From contig NZ_RFFJ01000048.1 in the NCBI RefSeq assembly GCF_003696235.1, positions 1 to 32,866 on the forward strand: 32,866 nt of DNA, read 5' to 3'. Each line of letters starts with the position of its first letter. Position 1 is the stretch's first letter. Source of the DNA: Streptomyces triticirhizae. GTDB taxonomy: Bacteria > Actinomycetota > Actinomycetes > Streptomycetales > Streptomycetaceae. The notes under the pieces were generated by a model. That model was not told the DNA's origin, made no database searches, and saw only the letters and a list, made by a program, of their open reading frames with translations. Shown here piece by piece: positions 8,700 to 15,819 of the stretch. The position numbers were made by a program, and so were the translations under genes.

Positions 8700-9887
8700 T
8701 CACTCGTAGGGCGTCAACGTCATGAACGCCTCCGCCGGGTCGCCGTCGTGCACCAGCGACTCGTGGGCGCCGACATCGTCGAACGCGAACGCGTACGCCT
8801 TGCCGTCCACCATCTGCTCGTGGATCACCCGGGCGTAGTGGTTGGTGACCGGGTCCTGGTAGAAGTTCGAGTTGTCCGGGTCGGGCTGCTCGGAGTTGGT
8901 CAGCAGCGTCGACCGGTTGAACCCGGCGCACAGGGTGCGCGACAGCGGCCCCCTGACCTGGTCGTTGGGCGCGTCCAGCTCCTTGTGGCAGCCGAAGACG
9001 CTGTCGGAGTCCGGCTTGTTGAAGCTGGTGACGACCTGCCCGGAGCCGTCGGTGAAGTTCATGACGCCGCCGGAGACCGTGCCGTAGTACTTGGTGTCCG
9101 GCTCGTGCGAGATCGGCGTGACCGTCAGGGTGTTGGAGGAATAGTGCTCCCACACCCGGTCGATGTAGTCGCTCATGGCGTCGGCGGGGACGTCGCCGGT
9201 GCCGACGCCGTGGCCGGGCGAGAGCACCCGCAGCGGGGTGCCGTCCGGGCCGTTGTGGACCAGGTCGCCCCAGCCGGCCTCGCGCACCCCGTCGAAGACG
9301 GCGCTGTAGCCGCCGGGCTTCAACTCGCCGGTGGTCCGCACCGCGCCGCCCTGCTCGCGCACGCCGACGGTGTAGGGCGCGGTGAACATGTCGACCTGGG
9401 TGCTGTTGATCCACAGGCCGGCGTCGTTGAGCGTGTACTCGGACCAGTTGAAGAGGATGTCCCGGTTCGGGTCGTCCGGGTTCTGTACGGCGGGCTGCAC
9501 CAGGCCGTCGGGGGTGAGGGAGAAGTGCAGCTTCTCGCCGACGGAGAAGTAGATCCGTCCGGAGAACTTGGGCATCTGGATGGTCAACGTCTCGCCGTCG
9601 GCGGGGCCTTCGATCGAGGCGTCGGGCGCGGGGGTCGGTGGGTTGCCCCCGGCGGGCCACGCGTGGAAGGCGCCGTCGGCGTCGGCGTAGCCCAACTGGC
9701 CGCTGCTCAGCTCGGTTCCGAGGTTGTAGATGTAGACGGGTTCGCCCCGGCCCGAGTTGTTGGTGATGGTCAGCGGGATGGTGTCGGGAACGGCCTCGGC
9801 CTCGGGCGCCGGGCCCGAGACGATCAGGCCCGTCGCGACGGCGATGCTGGCGGCGGCGGCCACCAGGACTGTCCGCAAGCGGAACAC
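8700..9887 (-). CDS. Secreted GH64 beta-1,3-glucanase (thaumatin-like fold)
   Basis: The 395-residue protein is a glycoside hydrolase family 64 enzyme, a secreted laminaripentaose-producing type that cuts beta-1,3-glucan of fungal cell walls. A signal peptide is seen (FRLRTVLVAAAASIAVATGL, cleavage after APEAEA at residue 32). The mature protein starts VPDTIPLTITNNSGRG. The acid residues Glu150 in WSEYTL and Asp166 in TQVDMF are 16 residues apart, as for the Glu154/Asp170 pair of the characterised Streptomyces matensis enzyme. No carbohydrate-binding module follows, so the gene is a single domain. GTG at 9885-9887 is preceded by AAGGAGG at six bases. A long leader, a TTGACA-type promoter and a LacI-type operator lie upstream, suggesting induction by glucan fragments. 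Confidence 0.9.
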   Translation of the reverse strand: MFRLRTVLVAAAASIAVATGLIVSGPAPEAEAVPDTIPLTITNNSGRGEPVYIYNLGTELSSGQLGYADADGAFHAWPAGGNPPTPAPDASIEGPADGETLTIQMPKFSGRIYFSVGEKLHFSLTPDGLVQPAVQNPDDPNRDILFNWSEYTLNDAGLWINSTQVDMFTAPYTVGVREQGGAVRTTGELKPGGYSAVFDGVREAGWGDLVHNGPDGTPLRVLSPGHGVGTGDVPADAMSDYIDRVWEHYSSNTLTVTPISHEPDTKYYGTVSGGVMNFTDGSGQVVTSFNKPDSDSVFGCHKELDAPNDQVRGPLSRTLCAGFNRSTLLTNSEQPDPDNSNFYQDPVTNHYARVIHEQMVDGKAYAFAFDDVGAHESLVHDGDPAEAFMTLTPYE

Positions 9888-10052
9888 CGGGTCCTCCTTG
9901 TTCGGCTGGATGAACGCGCGTCCGGCGTGCTGCGGCGCGCGGGGACGGGCGGCTCCAGCCGGTCCCACGGCTGGTCCCGACCGCCACTGTCCCGCGCCGG
10001 GGACCAACGCACCCGGGCGCGTGGGGGGTTGTGAACAACGCTCCCAGTGGGG

Positions 10053-10068
10053 GTGAGAGCGCTCTCAC
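10053..10068. promoter_or_regulatory. Perfect palindromic LacI-family-type operator for GH64
   Basis: GTGAGAGCGCTCTCAC is a perfect 16-bp palindrome. Its core TGAGAGCGCTCTCA differs at two symmetric positions from the known CebR site TGGGAGCGCTCCCA that controls cellobiose use in Streptomyces. It overlaps the putative -10 and start-site region of the GH64 promoter, so bound repressor would block transcription. A half-site-like CGCTCCCA lies at 10039-10046. Confidence 0.65.
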
Positions 10069-10095
10069 GTTCTCGTACAGGTCTGTACCTGTCAA
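10067..10095 (-). promoter_or_regulatory. Candidate promoter of the GH64 gene
   Basis: TTGACA at 10095-10090 and GAACGT at 10072-10067 are 17 bases apart. The -35 is consensus, the -10 poor, which suits a regulated promoter. The leader would be about 170 bases. Confidence 0.5.
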
Positions 10096-10242
10096 TAGTT
10101 TGGGGCCGGGCGCGGCCGTTGGGGACGGGCACGGCGCGGGCGCCCGACCCGACCGAACGTTTCCCCGTCGACGCGCGTTCTCCGCCGGGGGCGGGGAGTT
10201 GGGCGGGGCGCGGAACGTCGGGCGGCGAGGGCGGTCGCGCGG

Positions 10243-10548
10243 CTACGGCAGCGGCGGGGTCGCCGGCTGGGGGCCGTGCCCGGCGAGATAGAGCCGCAGG
10301 GCGCACTGGTCCTCGGCCTCGACGAAGACCCGCCGGCCCCAGTGGGCGCTCAGGCGGTGCGCGACGTCGACCAGTCGCCGGCGTTCCTCCGGCGAGTACG
10401 CGGGGAACCTGACCCAGCCGCGCTCGGCGATGACGTTGCCGAGGTCGTGGAGGAACACCGCCCGCACGCGCCGCTCCTCCTCCTCGGTCAGCGGCGTGGT
10501 GCCGCCCTCCGGCGGCTGCGCGCGCACGTTGTACAGGTCGCGGATCAC
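10243..10548 (-). CDS. Conserved-looking hypothetical protein, function unknown
   Basis: I do not recognise this 101-residue protein. It begins MIRDLYNVRAQPPEGGTTP (start GTG at 10546-10548, GAGGGG at four bases), then an acidic/arginine helix (EEEERRVRAVFLHDLGNVI), a segment VRFPAYSPEERRRLVDVAH and a C-terminal half with WGRRVFVEAEDQCALRLYLAG. No signal peptide, membrane helix or metal motif is visible. ATG at 10566 is a longer alternative. It lies 37 bases downstream of the LysR gene on the same strand, so it may be co-transcribed with it. The charged, predicted helical composition suggests a small cytoplasmic protein. Function is not assignable. Confidence 0.6.
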   Translation of the reverse strand: MIRDLYNVRAQPPEGGTTPLTEEEERRVRAVFLHDLGNVIAERGWVRFPAYSPEERRRLVDVAHRLSAHWGRRVFVEAEDQCALRLYLAGHGPQPATPPLP

Positions 10549-10585
10549 TGGCCCCTCACCCCTCATCCGGTCCGTTCGGACGAGG

Positions 10586-11539
10586 CTACGGAACGGCCGG
10601 GGGCCGGGGCGCCGCATCCGGTGGCGCCGGGGCCGCGTCCTCGGCGGCCGGGGCGGCCGCGCGGAGGGCCGCCACGGCCGCGCGGATCGAGGGGCGGCCG
10701 CCGGAGCCCTCCCGCCAGACCGCGTACACCCGCCGGGTGATCGTGCCACGCACGGGGATCAACGCGACCCCGTCGGGGACCGGCGTCCGCCCCAGGCGCG
10801 GCGCCACGGCCACGCCCAAGCCGGCGGCGATCAGGGCGAGTTGGGTGTGGTGCTCGGCGGCCGTGTGGACCACCCTGGGCTCGATCCCCCGGCCGCGCAG
10901 CGTGAACATCAGCCAGTCGTGGCAGATGGCGCCGGGCGGCCACGAGACCCAGTTCTCGTCGGCGAGGTCGTCCAGGTCCAACTCGGCGCGGTCGGCGAGC
11001 GGGTGGCCGGCCGGCAGCGCGACGTCCGCCACGTCGTCGAAGAGCGGGCGCCGGCTGAGGCCGCCGGGCAGGGCCAGCGGTCGGTTGTACCAGTCGAGCA
11101 CCACGGCCAGGTCGATGTCGCCGCGCGCCAGCACGGTGAGGGCCGCCTCCGGCTCCATCTCCCGCAGCATGGGGCGCAGTTGGGGGTGCTCGCCGCGCAG
11201 CGCGGCCAGCGCGGCCGGGAAGAGCCCGCGCGCGGCGGTCGCGAACGCGCCGACCCGCAGCTCGCCGACCGCCTGCCCGCGCTGGGCCTCCAGGTCGGCG
11301 TGGGCCAACTCGACCTGGCCGAGGATGCGTTCGGCGTGGTCGGCCAGCAGGCGGCCGGCGTCGGTGAGCCGGATGCCGCGCCCGTTCCTGGCCAACAGCC
11401 GCTGGCCGGTCTCCCGTTCGAGCTTGGCGAGCTGCTGCGAGACGGCGGAGGTGGTCACGCGCAGCGCGAGGGCGGCGCCGCTGACGGAGCCGTGGTTGCG
11501 CACGGCGTGGAGCACCCTCAGCCGGTCGATGTTCAACAC
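10586..11539 (-). CDS. LysR-family transcriptional regulator
   Basis: The 317-residue protein has the LysR winged helix-turn-helix in residues 1-60 (LHAVRNHGSVSGAALALRVTTSAVSQQLAKLERETG) and a substrate-binding domain of about 200 residues (from VGELRVGAFATAARG onward) that would sense a small ligand. A proline/alanine-rich tail ends the protein. GTG at 11537-11539 is taken; a TTG one codon later is an alternative, with GAGG very close. It is not divergent from an enzyme gene, so the usual LysR target rule gives no clue. The downstream small hypothetical gene is the only close same-strand neighbour. Ligand and regulon are unknown. Confidence 0.87.
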   Translation of the reverse strand: MLNIDRLRVLHAVRNHGSVSGAALALRVTTSAVSQQLAKLERETGQRLLARNGRGIRLTDAGRLLADHAERILGQVELAHADLEAQRGQAVGELRVGAFATAARGLFPAALAALRGEHPQLRPMLREMEPEAALTVLARGDIDLAVVLDWYNRPLALPGGLSRRPLFDDVADVALPAGHPLADRAELDLDDLADENWVSWPPGAICHDWLMFTLRGRGIEPRVVHTAAEHHTQLALIAAGLGVAVAPRLGRTPVPDGVALIPVRGTITRRVYAVWREGSGGRPSIRAAVAALRAAAPAAEDAAPAPPDAAPRPPAVP

Positions 11540-11623
11540 CTCAGCGATGCTACACAGTCCATCGCCCCTCCCCTCAGCAGCGCTTGATTCCGACCGTGGC
11601 GCATGTCCGCGTCTCCCCTCAGC

Positions 11624-12955
11624 TCAGCCGAACCGGTGCCCGGCGGCCGGGCGGGCGGCGTCGGCCACTGCGGTGGCCAGCGGCTCCACCTCGGCCTCGG
11701 CCAGGGTCACGACGGTGAGCCTGATCCCCTGCGGCGAGGCCACCCGGAACCGCGCGCCGGGGGCCACCGCCCAGCCGGCGCGCAGCAGTTGGGCGACGGC
11801 CCGGGTCTCGTCGGGGACCGGAACCCAGACGTTGAGCCCGCTGCGGCCCCTGGCCTCGACGCCGCGTTCGGCCAGCGCGCGCAACAACCGGTCCCTGCGG
11901 GCGTCGTAGGTCGCGGCGACGCGCGCCGCGTCAACGGCGCCGGTGCGCCACAGGTGGGCGACGATCCGCTGGAGCAGCAGGCTGACCCAGCCGGGCCCGA
12001 GCCGCTGCCGGCCGCGCACCCGGTCGACGGTGGTGCGGTCCCCGGTGAACGCGGCGACCCGCAGGTCGGGGCCGTGCGACTTGGCCAACGAGTGGATCTC
12101 GACCCAGCGTTCGGTGCTGCCGACCACCGGGTTCAGGGGCGCGGAGACGATGCCGCGCCCGTGGTCGTCCTCGATCACCAGCGTCTGGGGGTGCTCGGCG
12201 AACAGGGCGCGCAACTCCCTGGCGCGCGCCGGCGTGACCGCCGCGCCCGTCGGATTCTGCGCGCGGGCGGTCACCACCACCGCGCGTGCGCCGGCGCGCA
12301 GGGCCTCGGCCACCGCCTCCGGGCGGGGGCCCTCGTCGTCGAGGCGGCACGGCACGGGGCGCAGGCCGAGCGCGGCGACCAGGTCCAACAGCGCGGCCCA
12401 GCCGGGGTCCTCGACGGCGACGGCGTCGCCGGGGCGGAGCCAGGCCAGCAGCACGCGTTCGATGGTGTCCAGCGCGCCGGAGGCGACCCCGACCGGCCCC
12501 GGGGGAACGCCGTCGGCGTCGAACCTGGCCCGCGCCAGCACCGCCAACTCCTCGTCCACGGCGGCCTCGCCGTAGAGCACGGGGGCCCTCCGGCCGCGCT
12601 TCGCGGCCTCGGCGAGCGCCTCGGCCAGCGGCGGCAGCAGGGCGGGGTCGGGGTTGCCCTGGGAGATGTCCCGGGTGCCCGGCGGGAGGTCGAACGGCAT
12701 GGCCTCGCGGGGGCTGCTGGCGGGCCTGGCGCGCACCCGGCTGCCGCGCCGGCCGGCCGTCTCGATCACCCCGCGCTCCCGCAGGGCGCGGTAGGCGGCG
12801 GCCACGGTGTTGGCGTTGACCCCCAGTTCGGCGGCCAACTCCCGCTGCGGCGGCAGGACATGGCCCGGGGCGAGGGCGCCGTCGCCGACGGCCCGCTCGA
12901 TGCTCGCGGCGATCTCGGCGGCGCCCCGCCCGCTGATCCGATATGCTCCTAGCAC
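11624..12955 (-). CDS. MocR-type regulator: GntR helix-turn-helix fused to PLP aminotransferase domain
   Basis: The 443-residue product combines a GntR winged helix-turn-helix (about residues 1-75, with LPPQRELAAELGVNANTVAAAYRALRE as the recognition region) and a type-I aminotransferase-like domain (about 85-443). PLP-binding features are QNPTGA, EDDHGRG and the Schiff-base Lys292 in IHSLAKSHGPDLR. MocR/PdxR-type proteins use PLP as effector to regulate vitamin B6 or amino-acid genes. The start is GTG at 12953-12955, without a ribosome binding site; a promoter predicted seven bases upstream would make the mRNA leaderless. It is divergent from a pyridoxamine-phosphate-oxidase-like gene and shares a compact operator with it, so that gene is the likely target. 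Confidence 0.88.
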   Translation of the reverse strand: MLGAYRISGRGAAEIAASIERAVGDGALAPGHVLPPQRELAAELGVNANTVAAAYRALRERGVIETAGRRGSRVRARPASSPREAMPFDLPPGTRDISQGNPDPALLPPLAEALAEAAKRGRRAPVLYGEAAVDEELAVLARARFDADGVPPGPVGVASGALDTIERVLLAWLRPGDAVAVEDPGWAALLDLVAALGLRPVPCRLDDEGPRPEAVAEALRAGARAVVVTARAQNPTGAAVTPARARELRALFAEHPQTLVIEDDHGRGIVSAPLNPVVGSTERWVEIHSLAKSHGPDLRVAAFTGDRTTVDRVRGRQRLGPGWVSLLLQRIVAHLWRTGAVDAARVAATYDARRDRLLRALAERGVEARGRSGLNVWVPVPDETRAVAQLLRAGWAVAPGARFRVASPQGIRLTVVTLAEAEVEPLATAVADAARPAAGHRFG

Positions 12956-12983
12956 AAAGCAGAGTTTGCACTAGGGCAAACTC
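12949..12983. promoter_or_regulatory. MocR operator: direct CTAG repeats plus 8-bp inverted repeat
   Basis: Direct repeats CTAGCACAAA (12949-12958) and CTAGGGCAAA (12971-12980) are 22 bases apart, two DNA turns. GAGTTTGC (12962-12969) and GCAAACTC (12976-12983) form an inverted repeat across the second copy. GabR/PdxR-type regulators bind such direct repeats. The site overlaps both divergent promoters. Confidence 0.65.
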
Positions 12984-12992
12984 CCGCGTCAA
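12963..12992 (-). promoter_or_regulatory. Candidate leaderless promoter of the MocR gene
   Basis: TTGACG at 12992-12987 and CAAACT at 12968-12963 are 18 bases apart. Transcription would begin about at the GTG start codon 7 bases past the -10. Confidence 0.5.
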
Positions 12993-12994
12993 GT
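12966..12994 (+). promoter_or_regulatory. Candidate promoter of the oxidase-like gene
   Basis: TTGCAC at 12966-12971 and TCAAGT at 12989-12994 are 17 bases apart and point to the gene at 13063. It overlaps the MocR operator. Confidence 0.4.
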
Positions 12995-13062
12995 TCCCTT
13001 CACCGCCGTCCACCCGCCGTTCTCGCCAGACGAGAACCCGAAGATCCTTGAGGAGCGAGGAC

Positions 13063-13746
13063 ATGTCCGCCACGACCGCCGACGCCACGGCCGGGCCGCC
13101 GCTCGGCAGCTATCCCCCCGCCGCGTCGACCACCCCCACCCGGGCCAGGGAACGGGTCACCTACGACCGGGCGTTGGTCCACTCCATCCTGGACGCGGCC
13201 TACCTGTGCCACCTGGGCTTCGTCGCCGACGGCAGGCCCGTCGTCCTGCCGACGCTCTACGCCAGGGACGGCGAGCGGCTCTATCTCCACGGCTCCACCG
13301 GGGCGCGGGCACTGCGCCACGACGGGCTGCCGGTCTGCGTCACCGTCACCCATGTGGACGGACTCGTTCTGGCCAAGTCCGCGTTCCACCACTCGATCAA
13401 CTACCGCTCGGTGGTGGTGCACGGCACCGCGCGCCGGGTGACCGACCCGGCGCGGGCCAGGGCGGCGCTGGACTCGCTGGTGAACGCGGTGGTGCCGGGG
13501 CGGGCGGAGGACTGCCGGCCGGCCAACGCCAAGGAGCTGGCGGCCACCGCCGTGCTGGAGCTGGACCTGGCCGAGGTCTCGGCGAAGGTTCGCGTGGGCG
13601 GCCCCCACGACGACCCGGCCGACCTGGAACTGCCGCACTGGAGTGGGGTGGTGCCGGTGCGGACGGTCAACGGGACCCCGCTGCCGGCCGAGGACGACGG
13701 CACGCGCCCCGAACTGCCGCGCTATCTGCGGGAGTTCGTCGCCTGA
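13063..13746 (+). CDS. Pyridoxamine 5'-phosphate oxidase-like FMN-binding protein
   Basis: The 227-residue protein belongs to the split-barrel FMN-binding family related to pyridoxamine 5'-phosphate oxidase. Characteristic stretches are LGFVADGRPVVLPTLYARDG, LYLHGSTGARAL and SAFHHSINYRSVVVHG, which resemble the flavin-binding part of the family. Proteins of this group are often annotated PNPOx-like or nitroimidazole-resistance-like; true PLP synthesis is not shown by sequence. ATG at 13063 is preceded by GAGGAG. The divergent MocR regulator suggests a PLP-related or B6-related role, as inference from context. No signal peptide is visible. Confidence 0.8.
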   Translation: MSATTADATAGPPLGSYPPAASTTPTRARERVTYDRALVHSILDAAYLCHLGFVADGRPVVLPTLYARDGERLYLHGSTGARALRHDGLPVCVTVTHVDGLVLAKSAFHHSINYRSVVVHGTARRVTDPARARAALDSLVNAVVPGRAEDCRPANAKELAATAVLELDLAEVSAKVRVGGPHDDPADLELPHWSGVVPVRTVNGTPLPAEDDGTRPELPRYLREFVA

Positions 13747-13783
13747 GCTGGCGGGCGGCTGACGGGCGTCGGGAGGCCGGACC

Positions 13784-13817
13784 GGGGTGGGTGACGGGGG
13801 TGGGCGGCGGGGAGGGG
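13784..13817 (+). other. G-quadruplex-prone run
   Basis: Six or more G-tracts of 3-5 bases, separated by 1-6 bases, lie in the 214-base gap between two rightward genes. This satisfies the standard four-tract quadruplex pattern on the coding strand. Confidence 0.5.
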
Positions 13818-13960
13818 TAAGGAAGGCGCCGGCGTACGTGCGGCCGTGGGCGCCGGTCCCGCGCTTCCCCGCGCCCCCGGACGGAGGAACCCCGGATGGC
13901 GGTCGAACGTCGGACCAGGTGCACTCCTCCGCATCCAGCCGAATCCCTCCGGAGGACACG

Positions 13961-14749
13961 ATGACCCCGACGAGTCCCACACCCCCGAAGACCCCGATCA
14001 CCGCGACAGATCCGATCACCTCCCAGACCCCCACGACCCCCACCACCCCGCCGCGGAGGTCCCCGCTCCGCCGGACCCACCGCGCACGTCTCGCCCTCGG
14101 CGCCGCCCTCGCCTTCTTCGGCCTGCTCGCGGCCGGCTGCTCGGAGGGCGGCGGGAGCGGGGACACGGCCGAGCGCGTCGCGGCCTCGGCCGACGACCAG
14201 TCCGACGCCCGGCCCCAGGCGGGCGCGGAGGAGCGGGACGCCACCGAGCGGCCCGGCACCGAGGACGCGGACGGCGCGGACGGTGAACGCGCCGACGCCG
14301 CCGAGGAGTCGGCGCCGGCTGCCGACTGGTGCGCCCCCGAGTCCCTGTCCGCCTCGCTGACCCCGCTGGACTCCGGCGCGGGGAACCGCTACGCGGCCCT
14401 GACCCTCACCAACGTCTCGGACGCCGACTGCCGCACCCAGGGCTGGCCCGGTCTTGAGCTGGCGGACGACGACGGCGACGCCCTGCCCACGACCACGGTC
14501 AGGGACACCTCGCGGGAGGCCGACCAGCTGACCCTGGCCCCCGGCGAGAGCGCCTGGGCCCAGCTGCGCTGGACGGTGGTGGCCGGCGAGGAGGACGCGG
14601 CGGACGGCACCTGCGGTCCTGAGCCGGCCGAGCTGCGGGTCATACCCCCGGACACCTACGACGCCACGGCGGCCGACTGGGCCGGGGGCACCGTCTGCGG
14701 CGCCGGGCGCATCGAGGCGCTGCCGCTGGCGGCGGGCGAGGGGCCCTGA
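13961..14749 (+). CDS. DUF4232-type lipoprotein
   Basis: The 262-residue product has a long Thr/Pro-rich N-terminal region (residues 1-40), a positively charged stretch, a hydrophobic segment (ARLALGAALAFFGLLAAGC) and a lipobox LAAGC at about residue 60, so it is predicted as a lipoprotein anchored to the membrane. After an acidic, disordered linker rich in D, E and A, residues about 122-262 form a DUF4232-like domain with paired cysteines (WCAPESLSASLTPLDSG, NVSDADCRTQGWPGLEL, TVCGAG). The function of DUF4232 is unknown. ATG at 13961 has GGAGG five bases upstream. The unusually long N-terminus before the membrane segment might reflect a misplaced start, but the ribosome binding site is good. 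Confidence 0.82.
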   Translation: MTPTSPTPPKTPITATDPITSQTPTTPTTPPRRSPLRRTHRARLALGAALAFFGLLAAGCSEGGGSGDTAERVAASADDQSDARPQAGAEERDATERPGTEDADGADGERADAAEESAPAADWCAPESLSASLTPLDSGAGNRYAALTLTNVSDADCRTQGWPGLELADDDGDALPTTTVRDTSREADQLTLAPGESAWAQLRWTVVAGEEDAADGTCGPEPAELRVIPPDTYDATAADWAGGTVCGAGRIEALPLAAGEGP

Positions 14750-14773
14750 GTCCGGCCACCCGCCACGGCTCCA

Positions 14774-14821
14774 CCCGTTGACGCGGCCCGGCCTCCTCGG
14801 TCTCCCGGCCGCGTCAACGGG
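14774..14821. terminator. Strong bidirectional hairpin
   Basis: Perfect 15-bp arms (14774-14788, 14807-14821) with an 18-base loop lie between the convergent DUF4232 and CPBP genes. Confidence 0.75.
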
Positions 14822-14877
14822 CCCGGCGGGGACGCGCGTTGGGCCGGCGCGCCTCGCGGCCGAACGCCCGCAACGCG

Positions 14878-14905
14878 CTGGCCTCGCACTGGCCTCGCGC
14901 TGGCC
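14878..14905. repeat. 11-bp tandem repeat, about 2.5 copies
   Basis: CTGGCCTCGCA, CTGGCCTCGCG and a partial CTGGCC follow each other just past the stop codon of the CPBP protease gene (14916). Confidence 0.7.
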
Positions 14906-14915
14906 GGGGAGCCGG

Positions 14916-15767
14916 TCAGGGCGTGGGCAGCCAGTCCACCCGCCCGGCCAGCAGCCCGTAGCCGACGAAGGCCACGATGTCGATCAGCGCGTGGGCGACC
15001 ACCAGCGGCATCACCCGGCCCCAACGCCGGTAGAGCCAGACGAAGATCACGCCCATCGCCACGTTGCCGAAGAAGCCGCCGATGCCCTGGTAGAGGTGAT
15101 ACGTCCCGCGCAACAGCGCGCTGGCCGCCAGCGAGCCCGTCGCGCTCCAGCCGAGCTGGTCCAGCCGCCGCAGCAGGAAGCCCACCACGATGACCTCCTC
15201 CACCACCGAGTTCTGCACGGCGGAGGCGATCAGCACGGGGTACTTCCACCAGACCTCGGGCAGCGACTCGGGCACCACCGTGAGGTTGGCGCCAGCCGCG
15301 TGCGCGCCCAGGTAGAGCGCCAGCCCGCTGCCGCCGATGCCGGCGGCGACCACGGCCCCCCAGGGAAGGTCGAAGCGGGGCCGCGTCAGGTCGAAACCGA
15401 TCAGCCGCAGCCCTCGTTGGCCCGGGCTTCCGTCGGGGCCGCCGCCGTAGCCGTACTCCCGCAGCAGCAGATGGGCCACCAGCAGCACCGGCACCAGCGC
15501 CGTGGAGATGGAGACCAACTGCCAGGCCAGATCCAGCCAGGGGCGGTCGGGGGCGCGCGAGGTGTTGAGGTTGGCCGCCTGTTCGCTGAGCCCGCCGGGG
15601 CGGGTGACCACCCCGGCGAAGCTGACCAGCGCGCGCACGGCGCTCGCGCCGAGCGAGACGCCGAGCACCAGCAGCAGCTCGTGGCGCAGGGCGCGCGCCG
15701 GCAGCGCGCACGGCGCGGGGTCCGGGGCTGGGGTGGCCGCCCGGCCGTCGTCACGCGTGAGCCGCAC
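14916..15767 (-). CDS. CPBP-family intramembrane glutamic protease
   Basis: The 283-residue protein is a multi-pass membrane protein of the CPBP (Abi/CAAX protease) family. The key motif is EEVIVVGFLLRR, Glu190/Glu191 through Arg201, followed by His224 in GTYHLYQG and His259 in AHALID. Members cleave membrane-embedded or prenylated peptides; some protect against bacteriocins. The start GTG at 15765-15767 follows GGAG at five bases; a GTG 30 bases upstream has no ribosome binding site. The gene lies 52 bases downstream of the ligase gene on the same strand, so they may form an operon. The substrate is unknown. Confidence 0.87.
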   Translation of the reverse strand: MRLTRDDGRAATPAPDPAPCALPARALRHELLLVLGVSLGASAVRALVSFAGVVTRPGGLSEQAANLNTSRAPDRPWLDLAWQLVSISTALVPVLLVAHLLLREYGYGGGPDGSPGQRGLRLIGFDLTRPRFDLPWGAVVAAGIGGSGLALYLGAHAAGANLTVVPESLPEVWWKYPVLIASAVQNSVVEEVIVVGFLLRRLDQLGWSATGSLAASALLRGTYHLYQGIGGFFGNVAMGVIFVWLYRRWGRVMPLVVAHALIDIVAFVGYGLLAGRVDWLPTP

Positions 15768-15819
15768 TCCGTCTCCCGTCCGGCGCGCGACCGCCACCGG
15801 CGCGCGCCGGCCCGCGCCG

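Larger units (their letters stand above)
9888..10242. other. GH64 leader and promoter region, no gene seen
   Basis: These 355 bases hold the glucanase leader, a second small inverted repeat at 10028-10039 (GTTGT-GA-ACAAC), the operator and promoter listed separately, and a low-complexity G-rich tail before the next gene end. The nearby frames have no recognisable protein content. Confidence 0.6.

Noticed and set aside
13961..14085. Wrong start for the DUF4232 gene because of the long Thr/Pro-rich N-terminus
   Set aside because: GGAGG at five bases from ATG 13961 is strong, and I see no later in-frame start before the membrane segment with a better site.
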